Of a DNA stretch of 64,000 nt, positions 17,803-27,056 are shown piece after piece (position 1 is the stretch's first letter; every line of letters begins with the position of its first letter). The stretch is from positions 1 through 64,000 of the forward strand of contig CBDBJL010000009.1 in assembly GCA_965206365.1 (NCBI GenBank), written 5' to 3'. The DNA is from CBDBJL01 sp965206365. GTDB lineage: Bacteria > Pseudomonadota > Alphaproteobacteria > JABAAW01 > JAHZMA01. The translations under genes were made by a program, and so were the position numbers. The notes under the pieces were generated by a model. The model saw only the letters and a program-made list of their open reading frames with translations. It did not search any database and was not told where the DNA came from.

Positions 17803-19398
17803 TTAAGCAGAATACAAGTAAGCCGCATTGATTAATTGTTGCGTATAGTCTGTTTTTGGGGCATTGAATACAGTTTCAGTATCTCCAGATTCAATAATTT
17901 TTCCTTGGTGCATTACCAAAACATGATGGGCAATGGCACGGATAATTTTAATATCATGCGAAATAAAAATATAAGAGAGTTGTTGCTGGGTTTGGAGATC
18001 ACCGAGCAGGGTTAGAATTTGTGCTTGATGATACAGATCTAATGATGCGGTGGGCTCATCTAAGATCAGTAATTTCGGTTGCAGAATTAAGATTCTAGCA
18101 ATCGCAACGCGTTGATTTTGCCCGCCCGATAATTGGTAGGCGTAATGGTGATATAATTCGGGGTTTAAGTTAACAGTTTCCATGGCTGCAATGATTTTGC
18201 GGTAACGTTGGGAACGGTTTTTGGTAAGCTTATGGATATCCAAACCCTCGCCAATAATATCGCCAATTTTCATACGGGGGCTGAGTGCGGTAGCGGGTTG
18301 CTGAAATATAATTTGCAAATCACGGCGATAGGGTTTCAGCTCTGCCTCGGTTATTTTTGCCAGATTATTACCGGCAAAAATAATATCTCCTTGTGCGGGT
18401 ATTAACCGTAACAAGGCTTTGGCGAGTGAAGATTTGCCACTACCGCTTTGCCCAACAATGCCTAAGCAAGCACCAGGTTGCAGGGAAAAATTAAGCTGAT
18501 CGCAGGCCAAACATGCCGGCGAGGTTTTTCGAAAAATTTTTTGAAAAATTGAGGTGGGTGGGTGGTATTTTACCGAGAGATTTTTAATTTGTAAAAGCGG
18601 TTCTAAGTTTTTCGGGCCCGTTTTCTGCGTTGTCTCTTTTCTTGGTTGCAGGCGCGAACTTAGTAGTAATTTGGTATAGGGTTGTTGTGGTTTTGTTAGC
18701 ACATATTTGCCCTGTTCAATGATTTCTCCTTGATGCATAACGGCAATATGGTTGGCAATTTTGTGCATAATATCAAAATTATGGGTAATGAATAAGCATG
18801 CCATCCCCATTTCTTGTTGTAAATTATGCAATAAATTTAAGATTTGCGCTTGTAAACTAACATCCAGAGCTGTTGTGGGTTCATCGGCAATTAACAATTG
18901 CGGGCGATTGCTCAGTGCCATCGCAATCATTGTGCGTTGGCACTGGCCGCCCGAGAGTTGGTAGGGGAGTTTGGGCAAATGAATTTCTTCCAAACTTACT
19001 TTTTTCAACCAATAGGAAATTTCTATTTCCAGATCTTTCCGCGATAGATCTCGGTGCAGTGAAATAGCTTGTCGCAATTGGGTGTGGATTGTTTGCAATG
19101 GGTTTAAGCTATGAAGTGGGTTTTGCGAAATTAATGCGATCTTGTTGCCTCTGATCTTGCACATGTTTTTTTGCGAATAGCTAGATATTTTATTGCCTTC
19201 GAAGAAAATATCGCCTTGGTTTGTAGAACCATTGGGCAAAAGGCGCATAATCGCATTGGCGCTCATAGATTTCCCCGCGCCACTCTCGCCAATAAGTGCA
19301 AGGGTTTCACCTTGTTGCAACGTTAATGAAATGTTTTTTAAAATCGATCTATTGGCAATGTTTACGCTAAAATTTTTTATTTGCAGCAGTGCCATCAT
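17803..19398 (-). CDS. Dual-domain peptide ABC transporter ATP-binding protein (YejF-like)
   Basis: 531 residues with two complete ABC ATPase domains in tandem. First: Walker A GESGAGKS near residue 38, signature LSGGQ, Walker B LLIADEPTTALDV. Second: Walker A GQSGSGKSS near residue 315, signature LSGGQNQR, Walker B LLILDEPTASLDL. Each domain keeps the family-specific extension of oligopeptide/dipeptide transporters. The fused arrangement matches YejF of the YejABEF peptide system. No permease or binding-protein genes are nearby in this window, so the partner subunits must lie elsewhere and the substrate is not determinable. Confidence 0.88.
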   Translation of the reverse strand: MMALLQIKNFSVNIANRSILKNISLTLQQGETLALIGESGAGKSMSANAIMRLLPNGSTNQGDIFFEGNKISSYSQKNMCKIRGNKIALISQNPLHSLNPLQTIHTQLRQAISLHRDLSRKDLEIEISYWLKKVSLEEIHLPKLPYQLSGGQCQRTMIAMALSNRPQLLIADEPTTALDVSLQAQILNLLHNLQQEMGMACLFITHNFDIMHKIANHIAVMHQGEIIEQGKYVLTKPQQPYTKLLLSSRLQPRKETTQKTGPKNLEPLLQIKNLSVKYHPPTSIFQKIFRKTSPACLACDQLNFSLQPGACLGIVGQSGSGKSSLAKALLRLIPAQGDIIFAGNNLAKITEAELKPYRRDLQIIFQQPATALSPRMKIGDIIGEGLDIHKLTKNRSQRYRKIIAAMETVNLNPELYHHYAYQLSGGQNQRVAIARILILQPKLLILDEPTASLDLYHQAQILTLLGDLQTQQQLSYIFISHDIKIIRAIAHHVLVMHQGKIIESGDTETVFNAPKTDYTQQLINAAYLYSA

Positions 19399-19516
19399 TG
19401 GAAATCACTTATTTGTTTTTTTGGATGTAATGCAAGCAATAGGCCCAAAGCCATATCAATAAATTTTGCATGATTATAGGCTTTTCTTTAGGCTTTTTTC
19501 AAGGAAGACATGCTAC

Positions 19517-20449
19517 TTAAATGCTACTTAAGTAACGTTCGGCATCTAAAGCTGCCATACAACCGCGCCCTGCGGCAGTAACGGCTTGGCGATAGATTTT
19601 ATCTTGGACATCACCTGCGGCAAATACCCCGGCAATATTGGTATGGGTAGAGTCGGGTTGGGTTAGCAGATAGCCATCATCATCTTGGTTAATTTGTCCG
19701 GAAAACAAAGCCGTGGCTGGAATATGCCCAATTGCAATGAAAATTCCGTCAATGGCAAGAGTTTGCATTTCACCATTTTCGGTGTTTTGCAATTTCATTG
19801 CCGTAACATTTAACGGGAGATCATCGCCGATAATTTCTATTAGTTTTTGGTTCCAAATCACTTCAATTTTTGGATGTGTCAGTAAACGTTTCGTTAAAAT
19901 TTGTTCAGCACGTAAAGAATCACGGCGGTGGATCAAATAGACTTTTTGCGCATGATGGGTTAGATAAAGCGCCTCTTCAACAGCACTATTGCCACCACCA
20001 ATCACGGCAACATTTTTGCCTCGATAAAAGAAACCATCGCAAGTTGCACATGCAGATACGCCAAATCCTTGAAATTTTTTTTCTGATTCAAGCTCTAACC
20101 AGCGGGCTTGGGCTCCTGTGGCAATGATCACAGCATCCGCACTATATTCACCAGAACTATCGCAATTTAAGGTGAATGGCGAGTAAGTGAAATTAACTGC
20201 AACAACATTATCATGAATGATTGTTGTGCCCACATGTTCGGCTTGAAGCTTCATTTGTTCCATTAGAAAGGGTCCTTGAATAATTTCAGAAAAGCCAGGG
20301 TAGTTTTCAACATCGGTGGTAATCATTAATTGCCCACCTTTCTCTATTCCGCTAATCATAATGGGATCAAGCCCAGCACGGGCGGCATAAATTGCCGCAC
20401 TATAACCCGCAGGACCCGAACCTATGATAATAAGTTTATGATGACTCAT
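19517..20449 (-). CDS. trxB: Thioredoxin-disulfide reductase
   Basis: NADPH-dependent flavoenzyme that reduces thioredoxin. 310 residues: FAD loop GSGPAGYSAAIYAARAG at residues 8-24, redox-active CATCDGFFYRG near 137, NADPH loop GGGNSAVEEALYL near 154, and the C-terminal FAD contact FAAGDVQDKIYRQAVTAAG. All active residues are present. The start overlaps the end of the prephenate dehydrogenase gene by four bases. The 3' end of the gene carries an 11-bp tandem (ATGCTACTTAA twice, about 19509-19530). Confidence 0.96.
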   Translation of the reverse strand: MSHHKLIIIGSGPAGYSAAIYAARAGLDPIMISGIEKGGQLMITTDVENYPGFSEIIQGPFLMEQMKLQAEHVGTTIIHDNVVAVNFTYSPFTLNCDSSGEYSADAVIIATGAQARWLELESEKKFQGFGVSACATCDGFFYRGKNVAVIGGGNSAVEEALYLTHHAQKVYLIHRRDSLRAEQILTKRLLTHPKIEVIWNQKLIEIIGDDLPLNVTAMKLQNTENGEMQTLAIDGIFIAIGHIPATALFSGQINQDDDGYLLTQPDSTHTNIAGVFAAGDVQDKIYRQAVTAAGRGCMAALDAERYLSSI

Positions 20450-21453
20450 GAAATTCGTTTGTTTCTCATTTTTTGCAGTGATTTTTTCTTTAGTGTTTTT
20501 TTATACTCTACCAAACCTCTGGTTTGCCCTTCGGCAATGATGCCATCGCGAACGGATTGCGTGGCGGAAAACCATTCTTCCAATTGTTCACTATCTTTCT
20601 CGGCGATGGCGACACAAAGCTTATCTAAATCATCACGAAAGCTTGTGGCTAGTTCTAATACAGCTTCGCTATTATTTAAGAAAATATCACGCCACATAAT
20701 TGGGTTTGAGGCAGCAATACGGGTGAAATCACGAAAACCACCTGCGGAAAAGCGGGTAATATCATTGGGTGCAGCTTTTATTTTTGAGGTTGCATTTTCT
20801 TCTAAAAGTCGTTTTTGTAAATTATCAGCAGTATTAACAACGGTATAAGCAATTAAATGCGGTAAATGGCTGGTCATTGCCAAAATGCGGTCGTGATGCA
20901 AAGCATGCATAACTTCCACATCGGCACCTAAACCTTCCCAAAACTTTGTCAGTAGAATTAATTTTTCATCTTGATGCAATTTATGGGGACCGTCTTCATC
21001 GGGCGTTAAAATTACATAATGATGATCAAACAAATCTTCCAGTCCTGCGTCTGGACCGGAATGTTCGGTGCCTGCTACGGGATGGGCTGGGATTAAATGG
21101 CAATCTTGTGGGATTAAATCGCCGATATGTTCAAATACAGAGATTTTGGTGGAACCAACATCGCTAATGATCGTATCGGGGGAAAGATGTGGGGCGATAA
21201 TTTTTGCAAGTTCGCGATACCCTCCTACCGGAATTGCAAAAATGATTAGCTCCGCACCTATGCAGGCTTCAGCGGCATTCGCAGAATAATGATGCGCTAA
21301 ATCGTGGCTTTGGGCAGCTTGCAAATGTTTAAGATTGCGATCACAGATTGTGAATTCTTTCACCAAATCATTGCGACGTTTTAGAGAACGTGCAATAGAA
21401 GAGCCAATTAAACCACAGCCAATTAATGTAATATGCTCAAAAATAGTAGACAT
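20446..21453 (-). CDS. Prephenate/arogenate dehydrogenase
   Basis: Oxidative decarboxylation step of tyrosine biosynthesis (TyrA/TyrC family). 335 residues: NAD(P) loop LIGCGLIGSSIARSLKRR, catalytic His region PAHPVAGTEHSGPDAGL, and the helical C-terminal domain with SHLPHLIAYTVV and GGFRDFTRIAASNP. It follows hisC by 3 bp and overlaps trxB by four, inside an aromatic amino acid cluster (chorismate mutase, aminotransferase, dehydrogenase). Whether prephenate or arogenate is the substrate cannot be read from the sequence. Confidence 0.94.
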   Translation of the reverse strand: MSTIFEHITLIGCGLIGSSIARSLKRRNDLVKEFTICDRNLKHLQAAQSHDLAHHYSANAAEACIGAELIIFAIPVGGYRELAKIIAPHLSPDTIISDVGSTKISVFEHIGDLIPQDCHLIPAHPVAGTEHSGPDAGLEDLFDHHYVILTPDEDGPHKLHQDEKLILLTKFWEGLGADVEVMHALHHDRILAMTSHLPHLIAYTVVNTADNLQKRLLEENATSKIKAAPNDITRFSAGGFRDFTRIAASNPIMWRDIFLNNSEAVLELATSFRDDLDKLCVAIAEKDSEQLEEWFSATQSVRDGIIAEGQTRGLVEYKKTLKKKSLQKMRNKRIS

Positions 21454-21456
21454 TGA

Positions 21457-22572
21457 TTATGTTATTCCGTTCATGTAAGAGAGTTGTTTGAGTAAATTTT
21501 GTAATTCTTCTTGGGTTCCGATGGTGATGCGCAGACAATGTGCCAGCCCCATAGAAGCAGTATGGCGCACCAAAATTCCTGCTTGTTTCAATTCTTGCCA
21601 AACCTTGTAGGCAATGTTTGGGTTGGAAAATTGGCATAGTAAGAAATTACCGGATGAGGGAAGGGTTGTAATTTTCAATTTACGCAACTCTTGCGCCAAC
21701 CAATCTCGCATTTGCATGTTTTTTGTCGCACAATCGGCAATATAATCATCTTGCATCAGGCTTATTGCTGCTATTTTTTGTGCAAAAAGATTAAGATTAA
21801 ACGGTTCAGAAATTTTCAGCATCGCGGCAATAATATTTGGCTCTGCATAGCCCCAACCCACACGTAAGCCTGCCAAACCATGGGCCTTAGAAAAAGTGCG
21901 GGTAACCAATATATTTTTTGCTTGCTTGGCAAGGTGAATACCACCATCATAGATCTCAGCATTATTTTCTTCAGGGCGAACATATTCGGCATAGGCAGCA
22001 TCAATCATTAAAATGATATGTTCCGGAATCTTCTGGTGTAATTTTGCCATCATCGCATCATTAATAAAAAACCCTGTAGGGTTATTGGGGTTTGCTAACA
22101 TAATTATTTTGGTTTTGGGTGTGATTGCGGCAAGAATATCTTCGCAATTTAAAGTGAATTCATGCTCTGGAACGGCAATGGGTGTGGCACCATTTTTGTA
22201 AGCCGCAAGTGGGTAGCAGGCAAAGCCATATTGTGAGTGAATAATTTCATCGCCGCTGCCAGCATATGCCATGGCAATTTGGCTAATTAATTCATCAGAA
22301 CCATTGCCACAGATAAGATTTTCCATAGGGAGATTGTATTTTTTGGCAATTTCTTTGCGCAACAAAATCGAAGCTTGATCAGGATAGCGATTGAGAGCAT
22401 GATTGCGATATTGATTTAAGTAAGCTTGCATTGCCTGAACGGCAACAGGTGCGGCCCCATAGGGGTTTTCATTGGATGCAAGATTAATTTCAGGGGCAAT
22501 TTCTCCAGCGCAAACCCCCGCCTGATAGGGTTTGATGGCAGCAAGGTAAGGTTTGGCTTCTGCAGTAGACAT
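21457..22572 (-). CDS. hisC: Histidinol-phosphate / aromatic aminotransferase HisC
   Basis: Fold type I PLP aminotransferase, 371 residues. PLP lysine in TRTFSKAHGLAGLRVGW, substrate loop NPNNPTG, N-terminal LASNENPYGAAP, and GNGSDELI for the phosphate site, all typical of HisC. Its place between chorismate mutase and prephenate dehydrogenase, and not in the his cluster at 4.8-7.9 kb, suggests a double role in histidine and in tyrosine/phenylalanine synthesis, as known for HisC-type enzymes in related bacteria; that role is inference. Confidence 0.93.
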   Translation of the reverse strand: MSTAEAKPYLAAIKPYQAGVCAGEIAPEINLASNENPYGAAPVAVQAMQAYLNQYRNHALNRYPDQASILLRKEIAKKYNLPMENLICGNGSDELISQIAMAYAGSGDEIIHSQYGFACYPLAAYKNGATPIAVPEHEFTLNCEDILAAITPKTKIIMLANPNNPTGFFINDAMMAKLHQKIPEHIILMIDAAYAEYVRPEENNAEIYDGGIHLAKQAKNILVTRTFSKAHGLAGLRVGWGYAEPNIIAAMLKISEPFNLNLFAQKIAAISLMQDDYIADCATKNMQMRDWLAQELRKLKITTLPSSGNFLLCQFSNPNIAYKVWQELKQAGILVRHTASMGLAHCLRITIGTQEELQNLLKQLSYMNGIT

Positions 22573-22614
22573 TGAAATTAGGTGATTTTCTGATCAAGCA
22601 ATAAATTGAAAGAA

Positions 22615-23352
22615 TTATTTTTGGAAGATGAGTGTATCACTGTAACCTCCAATGAGTTTGAGTTCAAGACCAGCGAGATGTTTAGATCTATCATCAGTTA
22701 GATGATAGATTTTGAAGCCGTTTTCTACGGTAAGGTTTGGCTCAAACATTGCTGAGGTGGGGGTGGCTTTATCGTGTAAATTTGTTGTTAGAAATAGGCG
22801 GTTTGTGGGCAAAAATTCTTCCGGCAAACAGCCAATAACTGCCACTTCTTTTGTTGCTTCTGTTAAAGGTAACAGCTCAATAATATGGAAATTATTGTTG
22901 GTTTGGGCAAGTTTTTCGTAAATATTACTTTGCCAATAGCGCATATTATTTAGAGGTAGAAGAATTAAATTATTGCAAGGGTTGGCATTATGGGATGTAA
23001 GCATCGTTGTTGCAGCCTCATGAATCTGCATGGCTGCTAGCTTGTAATTATGTGTTGCAATTTCTGTAATTTCAGTGGCAACATGAATGGTAAACTCTGA
23101 GATTTCAGCTTTTAAGGCTGCGCTAATCAGCAATCTTGACAAAGCATCGAGCAATTCTGTTGGAAGCTCTGGTGCAATTTTCAGCCACCTTTGGAAAACC
23201 GCATGCTCACGAATCGGGCGCCCAGAATAATAATCTGGATTCTTCATGTTTTTCACCTCATCAACGATGGATAATCGTTTTTTTAAAAGTTCAAGTAATT
23301 GGGCGTCGATTGAATCAATTTCATTCCGCAGCTTGGTAATTGAGTGATTCAT
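22615..23352 (-). CDS. Chorismate mutase (AroQ) with C-terminal extension
   Basis: The N-terminal 90 residues form an AroQ-type helical chorismate mutase (KLRNEIDSIDAQLLELLKKR, then IVDEVKN and the GRPIREHAVFQRW region), making prephenate. The remaining 150 residues are an alpha/beta domain I do not recognise with certainty; similar two-part proteins are usual in Rhodospirillales. I place the start at the ATG at 23352, preceded by GAGGAAATA, giving 246 residues; it overlaps the end of the upstream amidohydrolase gene by about 30 bp. It leads the hisC-tyrA-trxB run. Confidence 0.85.
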   Translation of the reverse strand: MNHSITKLRNEIDSIDAQLLELLKKRLSIVDEVKNMKNPDYYSGRPIREHAVFQRWLKIAPELPTELLDALSRLLISAALKAEISEFTIHVATEITEIATHNYKLAAMQIHEAATTMLTSHNANPCNNLILLPLNNMRYWQSNIYEKLAQTNNNFHIIELLPLTEATKEVAVIGCLPEEFLPTNRLFLTTNLHDKATPTSAMFEPNLTVENGFKIYHLTDDRSKHLAGLELKLIGGYSDTLIFQK

Positions 23353-24289
23353 TATTTCCTCGTAGCTGATCTGTGGGTTTAAAATTGGTGCAGACATAAC
23401 TGGCAATTTGTTGCATAATTTTATTAAGTGTTGTTTGTAATATGGCAAAGGTTGCATTGATTTGCAGATTACTTTCATCCATGTACAATGCGCGGTTAAT
23501 TTCAATTTGGAGCGCATGTAATTTTTTTTTTGGATTTGCATAATTTTTAATTAAAAAAGCCCCGCTATAGGGATGATTCATACGAACTTTTAAGCCTTGT
23601 TTCGTAAATAACGATAGCAAAAAATATTTCAAATCAGGAGCCATGCTGGTTCCATGGGCATCTCCTAAGACAATATCGATGCCCGTATTTTTTACAGATT
23701 GCGAAGGCATAGAATGACAATTAAAATGGAATACGCCACCAAATTTGGTTTGCAGCCGATCGTAAAGTTTGGCTAAAGTGCGGTGATAGGGTTGCCAGTA
23801 ATTTGCTAGGCGTGCTTCAATTTCTGCTGTTGTTAGGGGGCTTGTATAAAGAGGTTCTTGAAAAATTGTTTGGCGCCAGATCACACCATGTCCGGCATGC
23901 GACTTTTCAGATGGGTTGGCATCTTTTGGTATGGAATCGCTGGGACCATAAAGTTTTGGATCCAAATCATCCGAGGCACGATTAACATCTACATAAGTTC
24001 GTGAAAACAGGGCCTGTAGAAAGAACGCATGATTTTGCGTTGCATTTTTGAATAATTTATGAACAAAAGAATCTTCACATCCACGAATTGAATTGCGCGC
24101 AACTTGGCTATGAAAATCATTCGGCAAAAAGGTTCCAGAATGCGGAGAATCATAGATAATCGGCAAAACTCTGCCATGCGGTGCGCTTAGGGTTAAAATA
24201 TTTTCAATATGATACAAGTTTCCACCTGAAAATTTGGCACGATTAACGATTGAATGATGATTAATCGGATAGTTGAGAGCAAAAATCAT
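23321..24289 (-). CDS. N-formylglutamate amidohydrolase family protein
   Basis: 322 residues with the family motifs IYDSPHSGTFLP (metal-binding His), GCEDSFVHKLF, YVDVNRASDDLDPKLYG, FHFNCHSMPS and ALQIEINRALYMDE. The family hydrolyses N-formyl-L-glutamate from histidine degradation, or acts on other N-acyl amino acids. No other hut genes are visible, so the substrate is open. The gene is upstream of chorismate mutase with overlap, so transcription is shared. A possible divergent promoter region (24290-24454) separates it from ridA. Confidence 0.88.
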   Translation of the reverse strand: MIFALNYPINHHSIVNRAKFSGGNLYHIENILTLSAPHGRVLPIIYDSPHSGTFLPNDFHSQVARNSIRGCEDSFVHKLFKNATQNHAFFLQALFSRTYVDVNRASDDLDPKLYGPSDSIPKDANPSEKSHAGHGVIWRQTIFQEPLYTSPLTTAEIEARLANYWQPYHRTLAKLYDRLQTKFGGVFHFNCHSMPSQSVKNTGIDIVLGDAHGTSMAPDLKYFLLSLFTKQGLKVRMNHPYSGAFLIKNYANPKKKLHALQIEINRALYMDESNLQINATFAILQTTLNKIMQQIASYVCTNFKPTDQLRGNNESLNYQAAE

Positions 24290-24380
24290 TTTACCATCTA
24301 TTAATAGTGTATTGTATTCTTTGTAAGTAAGGTTTTCAATATAAAATTTTTAATTTTATGTTGTTAAATTCATCATTCTA

Positions 24381-24409
24381 TTGCATTTTTCTTGTCTCTG
24401 GCTTAAAGA
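24381..24409 (+). promoter_or_regulatory. Possible promoter of ridA operon
   Basis: TTGCAT (24381-24386) and TAAAGA (24404-24409) are 17 bases apart, 45 bases upstream of the ridA ATG, in the divergent gap after the amidohydrolase start. The -10 is imperfect, so this is only a candidate. Confidence 0.35.
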
Positions 24410-24454
24410 TTAGTTTCATTTTTTACAAATTTCTTTAAAATAAGGGTGCTATTA

Positions 24455-24919
24455 ATGGGTATTATTGATGAAAAACTACAATCACTAGGGATTGATCTGC
24501 CAACACCAGTGACGCCATTGGCAAACTATGTTCCTTTTTGTATTAGTGGTAATCTAATTTTTGTTTCCGGGCAATTGCCAATGGCACAGGGTTCTATTGC
24601 ACATGCGGGTAAATTGGGCAAAGATGTTAGCCAGGAAGATGGCGTTAAGGCAGCAAGATTATGCGCGATTAACATTATTGCGCAATTGAAAGTTGCTATG
24701 GAGGGTGATTTAGAACGGATTACCCGAATTGTTAAATTGGGTGGGTTTGTAAATGCGATCCCCGAATTTACCGACCATCCAAAGGTGATTAATGGGGCAT
24801 CTGATTTGTTTGTTGAAATATTTGGTGATGTCGGACGCCATAGTCGTTTTGCGATGGGAGCTGGTTCATTGCCTTTGGGCGTAAGTGTAGAAATTGAGGC
24901 TGTTGCAGAATTTAAATGA
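24455..24919 (+). CDS. RidA family protein (enamine/imine deaminase)
   Basis: RidA/YjgF proteins hydrolyse reactive 2-aminoacrylate and related imines released by PLP enzymes such as threonine deaminase (present at 8.3 kb). The ATG at 24455, nine bases after AAGGG, gives 154 residues with LIFVSGQLPMAQG near the N-terminus and the conserved Arg segment GRHSRFAMGAGSLPLGVSVEIEA. This longer form (about 150 residues with an N-terminal helix) is common in alphaproteobacteria. It heads ridA-DUF1285-pcnB. Its stop lies inside a 20-bp tandem duplication. Confidence 0.93.
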   Translation: MGIIDEKLQSLGIDLPTPVTPLANYVPFCISGNLIFVSGQLPMAQGSIAHAGKLGKDVSQEDGVKAARLCAINIIAQLKVAMEGDLERITRIVKLGGFVNAIPEFTDHPKVINGASDLFVEIFGDVGRHSRFAMGAGSLPLGVSVEIEAVAEFK

Positions 24920-24954
24920 TAATAATGGGTTGCCAATGATAATAATGGGTTGCC
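24915..24954 (+). repeat. 20-bp perfect tandem duplication spanning the ridA stop
   Basis: AATGATAATAATGGGTTGCC occurs twice head to tail (24915-24934 and 24935-24954). The first copy contains the ridA stop codon TGA; the second ends five bases before the ATG of the DUF1285 gene, so the duplication lengthens the intercistronic spacer without breaking either gene. Confidence 0.9.
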
Positions 24955-24958
24955 TGTT

Positions 24959-25594
24959 ATGAAAGAAAATTTACGCGAGGCAAGCCAGGCTTTGAAAGGG
25001 TTAAGTTTGAGTGCCACCGCTGATAGATTATCTACCGATAAATCATCTTGCCCTTTATCAACTGAGACATTCGAATCGGAGCTATTGGGGATAGAATTGC
25101 CTTTTCCGATGCCTGAATATTGCGGTGATTTTCAAATGCGAATTTTGCGTGATGGTACGTGGCTGTATCAAAATTCACCGATTGGGCGGAAGAATTTATG
25201 TCGGTTATTTGCGACTGTTTTGTATCGTGATGCGCAGGATCAATATTGGTTGATCACGCCGGCAGAACGTGGCAAAATTACTGTAGATATTGCACCTTTT
25301 ACTTTTGTGGAATATCGCTATGTTGGCGCATGGTTAGAAATGCGGAGTAATTTAGATGATTGGGTGCGCTTAGATCATGAACATCCCTTAACAATGAAGG
25401 TAACAAAAACCGGTGAATCTTTACCGTTTTTAATGTTGCGGAAAAATTTGCCGGGCTTGATTGTGCGTTCATTATTCTACCAATTGGTAGATCTTGCTAC
25501 GCTTCGGGTAGATCAGAATGCTTGGCATGAATTGTCTTTACGTTCGGGCGATTTAGAATTTTCTTTAGGTTGTTTCGATGGTAGTGAGCTTTAA
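24959..25594 (+). CDS. DUF1285 domain-containing protein
   Basis: The ATG at 24959 gives 211 residues with GDFQMRILRDGTWLYQNSPI, then LCRLFATVLYRDAQDQYWLITPAERGKI, the hallmark of DUF1285, a beta-rich family of unknown function. A TTG nine bases earlier is an alternative start. It sits between ridA and the CCA-adding enzyme gene with only 6 bp to the latter; DUF1285 next to the CCA enzyme recurs in alphaproteobacteria from memory. Role unknown. Confidence 0.85.
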   Translation: MKENLREASQALKGLSLSATADRLSTDKSSCPLSTETFESELLGIELPFPMPEYCGDFQMRILRDGTWLYQNSPIGRKNLCRLFATVLYRDAQDQYWLITPAERGKITVDIAPFTFVEYRYVGAWLEMRSNLDDWVRLDHEHPLTMKVTKTGESLPFLMLRKNLPGLIVRSLFYQLVDLATLRVDQNAWHELSLRSGDLEFSLGCFDGSEL

Positions 25595-25600
25595 ATTTCT

Positions 25601-26950
25601 TTGGTGGTAGTGCGGAAACAGAAACCAGATTGGCTGAAAAAACCTAGCTTGTTATTGCTGGCAGATTTGCTTGAAAATGGTGGCGGAGTTTGGCGTGTTG
25701 TTGGCGGGGCAGTAAGAAACCATATTCTCGATATTCCAGTACAAGATATTGATATTGCTTGTGATTTATCTAGCGATGCCGTTTTAGATATTTTGCGTGA
25801 AGCGGGGATCACGGCTTTAGAAGTGGGCAAGAATTTTGGCGTTGTTACGGCGGTGATTGCGGATAAAATCGGGCAAGGACCACCGGAAAAATATGAAATT
25901 GCAAGTTTGCGTTGCGATTTTAACAGTGATGGTAGACATCCAAATGTGGTAGCAACAGATTCTTTTCAGGTTGATGCCGCACGACGTGATTTTACGATAA
26001 ATGCACTCTATATGGATCGAAATGGTGAAATTACCGATTATTATCAGGGGCTTGAAGATCTTAAGCATCGAATTTTGCGCTTCGTTGGGGTTAGTGATTT
26101 TCGAATTCAAGAAGATTACTTACGGATTTTGCGGCTATTTCGGTTTGCGGCAAATTTGCCGGATTTTACAATTGCCCCCGAGGCTTTGCACGCGGCAGAG
26201 AAACATGTTGTCGGAATACAAAAATTATCACGGGAGAGAATTACCGAAGAATTAAAAAAATGGCTTACTGCATCCCATAATCAACAAATGATCACAACGC
26301 TTCGTCAGGCTGAAGGGGTTTGGCATATGCTTAATTTGCCGTTACAACAAAGGGTGGACTGCTTGCAGCGGTTGCTGGGAATAGAAGAAATCTATGGCAA
26401 AAAAATAACGCGAAAAAATCAGCAAGATGGGGGAATTATTTCTGAGCAAGAAGCCATTTTTTTACTACGTTTGGCGGTGCTTACATCAATGCCAGATCAG
26501 CTTGTTACGATTTTGTGCTTCAGTAAGGCGCAGCTGAGATGGTTGGTGGCTTTAACTGATAAAGATTTTATGATCGATACGCAAGGTGTAAATCTAAGTT
26601 TACATCGTGTGGGGGCAGAGTTAACGTTGGCGAGATTATTCTATTGGGCCAGTCAAGAAAATTACGGGCAGCAAAATGATTTACCCGTGCACGATGCTTC
26701 GATCGTGATGCCTTGGCTTGAACAAATTCAAAATTATGTGCCAAAATTATTTCCTTTGAAGGCACAAACTTTGATGAGGTTTGAATCTGCGCCCAATATT
26801 ATTCAGGGTGAATTATTAGGAAAATTACTTTATGATACGGAAACATGGTGGGCAATGAATGGTTGTATCGCTGATCCTTCTGAGTGTTTCCATTATGCTA
26901 TTCATCATGTGCTGGTGAATTACCGCACCGGGATTAGTGATAAAAAATAA
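25601..26950 (+). CDS. CCA tRNA nucleotidyltransferase / poly(A) polymerase family
   Basis: Adds or repairs the 3' CCA of tRNAs. Class II nucleotidyltransferase of 449 residues: head motif WRVVGGAVRNHILDIPVQDIDIACD holding the catalytic Asp pair, RRDFTINALYMD, and neck motif DYLRILRLFRFAAN. No ATG lies near the N-terminus: candidates are TTG at 25601, GTG at 25604 and GTG at 25610, six or more bases after the DUF1285 stop, so the exact start is open. A Lys/Asn-rich C-terminal half is poorly conserved, as expected. Confidence 0.92.
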   Translation: MVVVRKQKPDWLKKPSLLLLADLLENGGGVWRVVGGAVRNHILDIPVQDIDIACDLSSDAVLDILREAGITALEVGKNFGVVTAVIADKIGQGPPEKYEIASLRCDFNSDGRHPNVVATDSFQVDAARRDFTINALYMDRNGEITDYYQGLEDLKHRILRFVGVSDFRIQEDYLRILRLFRFAANLPDFTIAPEALHAAEKHVVGIQKLSRERITEELKKWLTASHNQQMITTLRQAEGVWHMLNLPLQQRVDCLQRLLGIEEIYGKKITRKNQQDGGIISEQEAIFLLRLAVLTSMPDQLVTILCFSKAQLRWLVALTDKDFMIDTQGVNLSLHRVGAELTLARLFYWASQENYGQQNDLPVHDASIVMPWLEQIQNYVPKLFPLKAQTLMRFESAPNIIQGELLGKLLYDTETWWAMNGCIADPSECFHYAIHHVLVNYRTGISDKK

Positions 26951-26991
26951 GCAATAAAAGTAAATATTTCCTCGCCTATTTTTGAAATTAC

Positions 26992-27048
26992 GCCTAAAAT
27001 ATAGGCTAACCTTTTGTTTCGCTTTCGCTTATGTGAAAATATTTTAGG
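26992..27048. repeat. Inverted repeats upstream of the ClC gene
   Basis: A short dyad GCCTA-AAATA-TAGGC lies at 26992-27006, and its CCTAAAATAT (26993-27002) is repeated as the perfect reverse complement ATATTTTAGG at 27039-27048, ending 9 bases before the ClC start codon. The pair could form alternative hairpins or serve as an operator covering the ribosome binding region. No experimental precedent is known to me. Confidence 0.4.
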
Positions 27049-27056
27049 TATAAAAT

